Shown: one piece after another, positions 1-9,475 of the stretch
Position numbering within the stretch: the stretch's first letter is position 1
Layout: each line of letters starts with the position of its first letter
DNA from: Tillandsia leiboldiana
Lineage: Eukaryota; Streptophyta; Magnoliopsida; Poales; Bromeliaceae
Direction: 5' to 3'
Length of the DNA stretch: 64,000 bases
Assembly (NCBI GenBank): GCA_029204045.2
Contig: CM055068.1
Span: 32,867,028 to 32,931,027, forward strand
Position numbers and translations under genes: made by a program
Notes under the pieces: generated by a model
Told to the model about the DNA's origin: nothing
The model's input: only the letters and a program-made list of their open reading frames with translations
Databases searched by the model: none

Positions 1-2513
1 GCCTACGGTGCTCGGAATTGGGCGTGTAGGTACCCGTTTTGAAGGTCTCGACGCGAGGATCGCGAGAGTATTTTTATTTGATTTTTCAGAGCCCTTTCTG
101 CAGGTGAATAATTGGCATCTTTGGGACTGAATTTCAGACTCTGATTACTTGGTTTAATTTTGGAATAAAGTGTAATTGTAAGCCTTGTGTTGTACCCAGG
201 AGAGTTTGCGGGCATTGCTGGACCTGTTGGATTTAGAGATAGTGATTTCGGTGTATTTTCAGCTGTGGGACTTTGGACTGATAGCGCCTTCAGGTGGGTG
301 GCCTTGTCTCCAAGTTTGATGAGCTGGACATTATATCTGCTATAGTAGTACCTTGCATGATAGTGAATTTATTGAGTAGCATGCTAGAATGTAGGAATTA
401 TTATTCCTTGTATTTATCTGAGAATCTTATGATCCCTTTTGCTTCCTACCATCTGTTAAATTATGGTTATCTTGGAACTTGACCTAGCACCCCCGTCATA
501 TGTTGCACGTGTAACCAGACCAGTAGAAAACCCTCACTTAGGCTAGGGTTATTTATATTTAGACATCCACACTGTTCTTTCATTCCTGGACATAGTGTTA
601 TCCTCGCCCGGGTAGTGGGCCGAGAGGTCGGGACTTTCTTTTAGTGTGGGATGCATTTGCACTCGTGCTTGGGAGCGGAGTGGAATCTGGTAGTTGTAGT
701 GGGTCGCTTATCTGTGCCGGGAGCCGTTTGGGTAAACGATGGTCCCGGGAGGTCTTGTATCCCTGTTTGTGCTGTCGCCACTGTGTTAGTGGCAGTTGTG
801 TGCTTGTGTTAGCTGGACCTAGAACCCAGAACCTTTTTGACATACACATGATTTTAGTCTATCGATGTTTTCTTCCAAGCATCGAAGGGCCGCTGAAGTC
901 TGTTCTTGTTTGATTAGACAAAGGCATCAGCCCTTCGGGGTTTGGGTAAATACTTGTTTTCTAACTGTTTTTCCTAAAAGAACTAAAAATCATTAAAATG
1001 GATTTCTTCCCAAATCAAGATGGTTTTTCAAAAAGGGAACTACTTTTAGTCCTCACCCGCGTGGGTCGAGTGAAAATGGTTTTCAGTAACAAATGTCACC
1101 CTTTTTCCTGTAAACCTCCCCACTCGAAAGTATTCGAGTGGTCTGGGTTCTAGGGGTCGTTCCTTTGTCGGGACGAAAGCCATGGGGGCCGAGCCTGGAA
1201 CCTGTTCTTGTTTGATAGGGTTGTCGTGTTCCCGAACTGTAAGGGGGCCGGAAACTTTGATAGGCGGAGCCTAGAGTCTGTTCTTGTTTGATAGGGTTCT
1301 TAGCACCGACCTATCGGGTTTTCCAAACCCTTATGGTGTCGGTCCTTCCTGTGTTATCTGTGAGTTTGGTGTTCTGTTGTGGGAGCCGTTGGGGTTGACG
1401 GTGGTCCCGGGTCGTTGAGTGTTGTCCGACCAGTTTTGTTAGCCCTGAGTTGTGGGTCGATCCTGGCTGTGGAGTATCTCCAGCCAGTGTGTTTTGTGCT
1501 GTGAGCTGTTGGAGAGGCTAGTGTCTTGTGTTCGTGAGAGCTGATTAGCTGAGTCGTCGAGAGTGCTCCGACCATTGTGCGAGATGATTGAGGATTCTGA
1601 GTCCTTCCGTTCAGAGCGTGAGCGTGGATTTTGGACTATAGCCTGCAGTGCCACCTGAACGACAGAGTGCGCGGATACCTTTTCCTCGGTGGGGTCGCGC
1701 CCCTCGAGAGCCACGCCCGGGGTGGATTTGTTACTTTTGTATCGCGACTTGTCGACACAGTCCCTCTGGCTGGCCCAGTTTTGGCAGCTACGGACGCCCT
1801 ACGTCAGTCCGGTCCTCCGGGATGTAACGGCAGTAGGTAGGCGCAGGTTTGACTGGACCCGAGGAGGCAGTCAAGTAGATTGGGTGATCTGAGTTGAGGG
1901 ATAGTAGATGCACCATGTTATCATTTGTTCCACTTTTTGAGCATCTAGATAGGGGCATAGTAGCCGTAGGGTTATTCATTTCCAGCTATTTCCTTCAGTA
2001 TTTCATATTGTTACTTTATCCCTCTAGTAGACTTGGTGGGCAGACCGTCGGGCTTGTTGGCGGCACCCACTGAGAACTACTGTGGGAAGTAGTTCTCACA
2101 CCCGTCGTGGTGTCTTTTTCCCCAGGGACTTCTACTCCTGTTCCTGTTGATCCAGTTGCTGATCCTTCTGACCGAGGCGAGGGAGTCGCGAGCTAGATCC
2201 CTACCAGTCGTCATCCAGAGAGTAGATGTACCCTTTTTATATTTTTGAGAGTTTCTTGTTGAGAGACCTTTGTAGTGAGGATTAGAGTTGTACTTTTCTT
2301 CCACTTTTGAGAGACTTATGTACTTTTGGTGAGGACTTGTTGTATTATATTGGGAGTTGTATTTATTTTAATTCAGTTTTTACTTTTCAGCTCTGATATC
2401 TGTTAGTGTAGATGATCTTTTGCAGGTAGTCGCTACGTCTATACGGGGCTTCCCGTATGGGCGGCGGATCTGTTGGCGAGCCCGGGTCGCAGTTTCGACC
2501 CCGGGGCGTGACA
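1..2513 (+). repeat. 5' LTR (partial) of the outer element
   Basis: This is the last 2.5 kb of a roughly 4-kb LTR. Compared with its partner at 30511-33088 it lacks 65 bp after position about 1217; the missing block lies between two GGTTGT copies in the partner, which points to a deletion by microhomology. It carries three copies of the CTGTTCTTGTTTGAT motif (near 899, 1201 and 1277), several GTCG-N12-CGAC stem-loops, a conserved 9-bp-stem hairpin at 2072-2097 and a terminal GGGTCG/CGACCC hairpin near 2485-2502. There is no credible gene; the short open frames here are chance. Confidence 0.9.
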
Positions 2514-2521
2514 GATTAGAG

Positions 2522-2534
2522 TGGTATCAGAGCC
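2522..2534 (+). other. Primer-binding site, initiator tRNA-Met type
   Basis: TGGTATCAGAGCC starts 8 bp after the LTR end. It is complementary to the 3' end of plant initiator tRNA-Met, the usual primer of Ty3/gypsy elements. The same motif stands at the same place in the inner and middle elements. Confidence 0.9.
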
Positions 2535-2799
2535 TAGGTTGTAGGTCATTGTGGACTTAGGAACCCTAGGCTTGTGGTTGGACATTAGGATGACTACGTG
2601 AGAGTCATGACTTTTAGCGAGAGTCCTGATTGATTTTTATACTTTTCCCAAGAGACAGGATGAGTGATTGGCATGTTTATTCTCCTAAGCGATTATGTTG
2701 GCTGCAGACAACATAATGCTATGGAATGCATGGCATGTCTTAGACTTTCGCTGGATTGGGTCGTTTGGTTTTGTGTCCTGATGTTTGTTATTATGCAGT

Positions 2800-3660
2800 G
2801 GACTACGTTGCCCCTGAGACGTCGTGTAGTGAAGAGGGCACATTCCGCATCTGATGAGTAACCCGAGCAGCGGGAGGCAGAACTGTCAGAGCAGAGCGAG
2901 ACCCAGGAGTTATGGATCCAGATGGCACAGATGTCGGAGGCTGTCCGATGCTAGGAGGAAGCCATGGAACGTTGGATGCACTTATTGGAGCAGAGAGCAC
3001 AGCTAGTTGCAGTACCGCTTGAGTGTCCTCCAGCACTTTCTTTCTATGCAATGGCATATTCAGTTGTACCAGCGGCACCGATGGAGCGAGCAGCCCCCTC
3101 CGTGCCGACGAGTAGTGCCGGGGCACCGAGGCAGGGTGGATAGCGGTTAGTAGATGAGCTTGGGACATGATCGATCTATTGAGCCAGATTCGCTAGATGA
3201 ACCACCCCGACTCGTAAGATGGAGTTGGAGCCTTTGGAGGCAGAGTCGTGGTTGGTGGTAATGGAGTGACTACTTGAGAGCCTCCCTGTGCTAGAGAGTT
3301 TTTGCAGTTGTTGAACTGCGCGCACCAGATCTCGTGGGACGAGGCGCATAGGATATGTGCGACTGGGAGTGGATTGCGCCAGGATGCCTTTCAGTTTAGT
3401 TGGTCCCTCCGTTACGAATTATTGACGCTTCAATGGAGTAGGCATGGTGTATGGAGCGTGGCGTTGCAGTTCCTTTGGATAGGGATCTGCCACCAAAGGC
3501 GAGTTCTGGATTTTGGTGTTTCGTGCCGGGTGATGGAGGATAGATCGGTCGGCAGAGACATTGCTGATTTCTTTTTCCAGGGTAACAGATTTTTGAGATG
3601 CCAGAGATCGGGTGGACCCCGATGGCAGCATTAGCACCTACATCTGAGTGGCGCGACGGT
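2800..3660 (+). pseudogene. Degraded gag of the outer element
   Basis: Conceptual translation gives scattered blocks that match the better preserved gag at 19883-21424: a basic start (PLRRRVVKRAH near 2812), the WIQMAQMSEAVRC block near 2915-2953, an EAHRICATGSGLRQDAFQF block near 3340-3395 and remains of the zinc-knuckle region near 3680-3720. The blocks are broken by stops (including TAG at 2952-2954) and frame changes, so no full-length Gag can be made. The TAG falls at the same codon that is TAG in the middle element, while the inner element has CAG. Confidence 0.75.
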
Positions 3661-3799
3661 AGCATGGATTGGTGATCTACGGAGGACCGCATTTGTCACC
3701 CCAGTGTGAGCAGAGGCAGGGACCGCGCTCCCTATGTGGATGGTCTAGATATTTCCTGATAGACTGGACATTGACGTCGAGGCAGACTGAGCGACGACC

Positions 3800-4230
3800 T
3801 CCTGCATCGAGTGGTTGGGTCTGTGCCCCCCGGTTGGAGGGCGCCACAGCAGCGGATCGGGTTGTCACCGGCATGATTTCTTTACAGCAGTCTGAATTGG
3901 TGTATTTGGCCTTCCTGTCTGGACTGGAGGTAGAGTTGTTACCACGTACACTAGAGGTACATGTTCATGTTGGTGTTGTGCATATGGGGGAGCCTTGTGG
4001 ATCGTGTCCAGTACAGTTGAGACTTGGAATTATACCGGCAGGTGTTAGGTTTAGTGACAGCTCCACGACTCAGATTGAGAACACGGGATGGACCAGTTGT
4101 GTGCGGTATCGTGCAACTGCTGATTGTGGAATGAGAACAGTGACCTTTCCGCGAGTTGGACATCAGGAGTTCATTTTCACAGGTTGCCGGGTTATCCTTC
4201 CTGCAGCTGTGGCTTCAGCAGTTTGGGGCT
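3800..4230 (+). pseudogene. Protease-region relic of the outer element
   Basis: An open frame at 3669-4232 includes VVTGMISLQ near 3860 and EFIFTGCRV..LPAAVASAV near 4168-4224. These resemble the segments bracketing the aspartic protease and pre-RT linker of Tekay-type polyproteins. The catalytic D-S/T-G triplet is not visible, so the protease would be inactive. The stretch 4233-4331 continues to the insertion point of the middle element without further coding sense. Confidence 0.5.
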
Positions 4231-4326
4231 AGGTGCTACTTTTGGATCGTTGGTGACGATTAGGACTAGAGGTTGTGTCCTTAGGGGTCACGGTTAGATC
4301 GTAGCTTTCGTTTTGTAGCCACGGCA

Positions 4327-4331
4327 GGAAC
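4327..4331. repeat. Target-site duplication GGAAC, left copy (middle element)
   Basis: GGAAC at 4327-4331 is repeated at 28600-28604, immediately outside the TGTCACG...CCACA ends of the middle element. A perfect 5-bp duplication is what Ty3/gypsy integration leaves, and it fixes the borders exactly. Confidence 0.93.
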
Positions 4332-7300
4332 TGTCACGCCCCGGCGTCGAAACTGCGACCCGGGCTCGCCAACAGATCCGCCGCCCATACGGGAAGCCCC
4401 GTATAGACGAAGCGACTAACCTGCAAAAGATCAACTATGCTATACAGATATCAGAGCTGAAAGTAAACTGCTAAAAAGAAGAAAATATACAACGCAAACT
4501 CCCTCACCAAAAGTACATAAATCTCTCAAGCAGTAAAATAAAAGTACAACTCTATACCTCACTACAAAGTCTCTCAACAAGAACTCTCAAAAAGTATGGG
4601 GTACATCTACTCTCTGGACGAGGACTGGTAGGGAACTATCTCGCGACTCCATTACCTCGATTAGAAGAAGCAGCAATAGGAGCAGCAGGAACAGGAGTAG
4701 AAGTCCCTGTGGGAAAAACACCACGACGGGTGTGAGAACTACGTCCCAAGTAGTTCTCAGTGGGTGCCGCCAACAAGCCCGACGGTCTGCCCACTAAGTC
4801 TACTAGAGGCATAAAGTAACAATATAATACTGAAATGAAATGGCTGGAAAAGTAACCCTACAGCTACTATGCCTCTATCTAGATGCTCAAAAAGTGGAAC
4901 AGATGGAAACATGATGCATCTACTAATACACACAGTAACTCACCAAATCTATACTGACTGCCGCAAAGGGTCCAGTCAAACCTGCGCCCACCTACTGCCG
5001 CACATCCTCAACAGGACGGGTCTACCGTAGGGTGTCCGTGACTGCCACTAACTGGCCCAGCCAGAGGGACGGCGTCGACAAGTCGCGATAGCAAGTAACA
5101 GGCCCAACTCCGGAGTGGCACTCGAGGGGCGCGACCCCACCGAGGAAAGTATCCGCGTATCTCTGTCGAGCTCAAATATAGCTCATGCAGGCTATAGTCC
5201 AAACCACGATCAACAAGATCGACCAACAACACCAACTCTCAACCACAGGCTGGAAAACCACACAGCTGGGGCCACCGTCCACCAGACGGCTCCCACAATG
5301 GAACACTAAACTCACAGGAAAGATCGACACCATAAGGGTTCGGAAACCCGATAGACCGGTGCTAAGAACCCTATCAAACAAGAACAGACTCTAGGCTCCG
5401 CCTATCGAAGTTCCCGATCCCCTTATAGGTCGGGAAAGCACACGCAGAAGACACCAACAGGGCCCGAAAGACCCGGGAGACCTACACCTACAACCCTATC
5501 AAACAAGAACAGGTTCCAGGCTCGGCCCCCGTGGCTTTCGTCCCGACAAAGGAACGACCCCTAGAACCCGGATCACTCGAATCCTTTCGAGTGGGGAGAT
5601 TAACAAGAAAAAGGTGACATTTGTTATTGAAAATTATTTTGATCTGGAAGAAATCCATATTTAATGATTTTAGTTCTTTTTAGAAAAACAGTTAGAAAAA
5701 TAAGTGTTTTACCCAAACCCCGAAGGGCTGATGCCTTTGTCCAATCAAACAAGATAGACTCCAGCGGCCCTTCGATGCTTGGAAGAAAACATTGGTAGAC
5801 TAAAATCATGTGTATGTCGAAAAGGGTTCTAGGTTCAGCTAACACTAGTGAACTACTGCCACTAACACAGTGGTGACAACCCAAACAGGGAAAAATAAGA
5901 TCTCCCGGGTCCACCATTTACCCCAAACGGTTCCCGGTACAGACAAGTGAACCACTATATCTACCAGACTCCACTCGGCTCCCAAGCACGAGTGCAAATG
6001 CATCCCACACTAAAACGAAGTCCCGACCACTCGGCCCACTACCCGGGCGAGGATAACACTATGTCCAGGAATGAAAGAACAGTGTGGATGTCTAAACATA
6101 AATAACCCTACACTCTAGCATGCTACCCAAGTCCAATCACCATCATGCATGATTCTATAACAATAGAATTAGAGCACAGTCCATAGATCTTGAAAGCAAA
6201 GCCACCCACCTGAAAACGCTAAATGTCCGGAGTCGTACAGCTGAGAAAACCAGGAAAAATAACAACTCTATGTCCAATAGGTCCTGCACAGTCCACAATC
6301 CCTCCTGGGTACAACATAAGGCTACAGTTATACTTTAATCCCAAAATCTGCCAAGAATTACTACACTAAAAATACAGCCGCAAAGATGCGATTATTTCAC
6401 CTACTGAATGTGCTCGAAAAATTCCAAATAAAATATCCCTGCGGTCCTCGTGTCGATAGCTTCGAAACAAGTACCTGCACGCCCAATTCCGAGCACCGTA
6501 GGCCAAGTTACAAATTCCACAGTATCGGTGCGCACAATCCCAAAACCATTCAACTGTAAACTCTTGTACAGATAAAAGGAAAAGTGTATACCTTCGGGAA
6601 GATCTCCAAAAATTCCAAGAAAAATACCACGATGATCCTCGCGTCGAGTAGATGAAAAAAGTCTATAAGCACATCCTGATTCGACACTCGTGCGCGGAGA
6701 TCTCCTCGGATGAAGCTGCTGTCCTCACAAATCCTCACAGCAAACCAGGTCCTCAGTGAGCAAGGAAGAACTCCTCGAAAAACGCAAAACTAGGAAATGT
6801 AGAACAAACCAAAATTGTAGCCTTACCTGTTGCGAATCCAACGGCAAAGAAATCGCTCGAAAAGATGGTCGGAGTAGGCCGGGAGAGCTTGTGTACCGAA
6901 GAGCGACGGGAGAAACACCGAAGAAAGAACGTCGCGATGCGCCAAGAAAATGAGAATCTTGAAAAGCGTGCCCCGAAAAATCCCCAAACTCTGCAGATGG
7001 AAGCTACACTGCGTGAGGATCAACTTTGGTGAAGAACTCCTGCCGGTTTGAAGCTCGGAAGTGCCAAAAAAATGAAGAGGAAGGGAGCTCGGGCCTTTAA
7101 ATAGGTTGCAGAAAAACAAATGGGAAAATTCCCAACATGTCCCAAGATTCGGGCGCACCCGAACTTTCGGGCGCCCGAATCCGGGCCCAAAGGAGATTTA
7201 CTATAGCCGCCCGAAAAATTCTGGTGCGGCCACGTCACCCGCACAGCAAACAGCTGTGCGGGGCGCGCCGGAAATGACCACGTGGCCCACCCGGTGGCCG

Positions 7301-8117
7301 ACACGTGTCCCGCACAGCAAACAGCCGTGCGGGGCGCGTGTCGTGCCGCCACGTGGCGCCTACCCGGTCAAACCGGGTAGGTGGCGCCCGCCAGTGGCAG
7401 GGCGACATGCGTCCCCTGCCACTGTCACGGTCACACGTGCGGGCAGGGCGCCGCACTGGCCGCCTGCCACGCAATCGCCCCGAGGCGCCCTCCCGCGACC
7501 CAGTGCGCCGCGCCCCGTGAGCCCGCGAATGGCGTGACGACACGTGTCCCGTGCACCCGGTCCACGCACCCAATTCAGGTTCTGTGGACCGCGCCGCGTG
7601 CACCGACCAACCGGTGGATGCCACGTGTCCCCCTGCCCCGGTCCATGCACCGCCGCGCAAATTCTGTAGACCGCGCCTCACGAGCCCGCCAATCAGGCGG
7701 CGCCACGTGTCCATGCGCCGGGTCCGTGCACCCAGCCGCTCCCCTCTGTGGACCGAGCGCTGCGGACCGGCCCAATCACAAGCCGCCACGTGGCAGCCGG
7801 CGGTCCACGGCCCCTCCCATGCACCGAAATTCAACGAAAACTTCCAGGGGTCCGTTTTTGGGCATCCGGACTCCAAATTTAACAAGCAAACAGCCATTTT
7901 CAAGCGTTTTTCCGCGCTGAATCCAAATCCAACCTCTGATTGGCCCAAAACAAATCCAAAACTTCGGCAAATGCAGCCGAAGGCCAATTCGGCTGTGGAT
8001 ATCACACAGGGTCCATATGTGGCATCCCTTTGATGCACTATGGACCAGATACACCAACACTAGGTGTTCTACCTCACGGTTCATGGGAGAAGCCACACGG
8101 GGATCAGGGTCACCACA
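4332..8117 (-). repeat. 3' LTR of the middle element
   Basis: Read on the minus strand it starts TGTGGTGACC at 8117 and ends GGCGTGACA at 4332 (3786 bp). A TATTTAAAGG promoter box lies at 7094-7103, so about 2.8 kb of the LTR would be downstream of the start site. Upstream of that box, 7240-7800 is very GC-rich with about eight CACGTG hexamers. Relative to its partner it lacks 150 bp (partner 23521-23670) at a CCTA microhomology near 6111. The overlapping GC-rich open frames at 7106-8038 on both strands are not genes. Confidence 0.9.
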
Positions 8118-8129
8118 TCCTCCCCCACT
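8118..8129 (-). other. Polypurine tract of the middle element
   Basis: On the minus strand AGTGGGGGAGGA directly precedes the LTR start TGTGGTGACC. The same tract precedes the 3' LTRs of the inner and outer elements. Confidence 0.88.
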
Positions 8130-8636
8130 AAAAGGAAGTTTCGTCCCCGAAACAAAAATACACCACAACAACAAAACCAAAACAATCCAAACCAACAAAA
8201 GAACGCAAACACTAAACTAACAAGAAAGGTACGGCTCCACCAGCAGGAAAGTCATCAACCCCAAACTTCGATTTAGAAAACAGCTGAAATTAGCGAAAAG
8301 TCCAAAAATTTCGAAAGATCAGTGCCTTCGCCCCAATCAAACAAGAACAGGTTCGGGCACTGTCTCCATTTCTGGAGCAATCTTTCAAAGTTTTCGTCCT
8401 GTTCGTAAATTTCAGTACAAAGGCGAGAAAAGTGAGAGAAGTGTTGGTGCCGTTCCTGCTGTGTCTACCAAAAACGAAAGCTACCGCTAACCGAGACTCC
8501 TAAGGACACAACCTCTAGTCCTAAACATCACAACTGCTCCCGAGGCGGCGTCTGTCCACAGTCGCTGAAGCCCATGCTGCGGGAAGGATACGCCGGCAAC
8601 CCGAGAAAAATGATCTCCTCCTGTCCAACTCGCCGA
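8130..8636 (-). pseudogene. 3' internal remnant of the middle element, with a protease-region scrap
   Basis: On the minus strand the first 120 bases (8636 down to about 8520) encode a block like FFSGCRRILPAAWASA, matching the protease-linker relic of the outer element at 4168-4224. The remaining roughly 390 bases are non-coding, with one copy of the CTGTTCTTGTTTGAT motif near 8337-8351 and a TTTCGGGGACGAAACTT segment just before the polypurine tract that is shared by all three elements. All of pol between protease and chromodomain is missing. Confidence 0.55.
8632..8636. repeat. Target-site duplication GCCGA, left copy (inner element)
   Basis: GCCGA at 8632-8636 is repeated perfectly at 19639-19643, flanking the TGTGAGG...GTGACA borders of the inner element. 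Confidence 0.94.
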
Positions 8637-9036
8637 TGTGAGGACCCGGAAATTCCCACGTTTGGATTACTGTTGGATCTGCGGCTTCTGGAGACCCATG
8701 TTGGGTGTTAGAGGTGTTTGCGCGCATATTGAACCCAAGATTTGGACTTGGCATGAAAAATAGATCAAGTTTGCTTTCCCGGGAATTTTTGAGAAATTTT
8801 TGAAGTGGAATTTGGCAAATCGGACTTCGGATTTGGATTCAGCGCGCGAAAACGATCGAAACGGGCTATTTACTTGTATTTTTCGGAGTCCGGATGCGAA
8901 AACACGCATTTCGAGGTCTTGGGTACTGTTCCGGCTGCCGGAGAGGCGCCGGCGGCGGCGGCGGGCGGCGGAGCGCGGCGGCTGGCGGCGGCGGAGGTGC
9001 GCGGTCCACCGCGGAGGCGTGCACCCAGGCGCTGGC

Positions 9037-9342
9037 CACGTGGCGCCTCCCGGTTGGCGGGCGCAGTGGGCACGGTCCTCGGGATGGCGCGGGTGCACGG
9101 TGGACCGGGGGTGGACACGTGGCAGATCGGGGTTGGTGCGGCGTTGTGCGCGCGGTCCACGGTGCGGGGAGCTGGTACCTCGGGCCGCGTGCCCGACAGG
9201 CACGCGTGGGCGCACGTGGGGCGCGGCGTGGGCGCGTTGACCCGAGGCTCCCGGTGTGGACGCCACGTGTCGACGCAGGGTTCGGCCACGTGGCGCTTGG
9301 CTGTTGGCCCAAACAGTTGTTTGCTGTTTGGGTGTACACGTG
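9037..9342 (+). promoter_or_regulatory. Cluster of six G-box/ABRE-type CACGTG sites in the LTR promoter
   Basis: CACGTG occurs at 9037, 9116, 9213, 9264, 9287 and 9337, several as CCACGTGGC or ACACGTGGC, which are canonical G-box/ABRE forms bound by plant bZIP and bHLH proteins. The cluster ends about 125 bp upstream of the TATA box. The 3' LTR keeps most of them, with one changed to CACGTC near 16188. Regulation by abscisic acid or light is inference. Confidence 0.6.
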
Positions 9343-9466
9343 GCGGCCTGGGGTTCTTCCGGGCGTGAACAGTAACGGGCCCGGCCCGCTACTGTAGCAG
9401 CCCGGAAGTACCGGGCGCCCGAAACTTTGGGCCAAAATTCCAAAGTTCGGATTTTCGGGCTGGGCT

Positions 9467-9475
9467 TATAAATAG
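9467..9475 (+). promoter_or_regulatory. LTR TATA box
   Basis: TATAAATAG follows the G-box cluster and precedes a C/T-rich start region (GTTTTTCCCCCTTTCCC near 9490). The same box is at 16390-16398 in the 3' LTR. Confidence 0.7.

Noticed and set aside
8667..9443. 258-aa minus-strand and 187-aa plus-strand open frames
   Set aside because: They are in the GC-rich promoter part of the inner LTR and repeat in its 3' LTR; non-coding.
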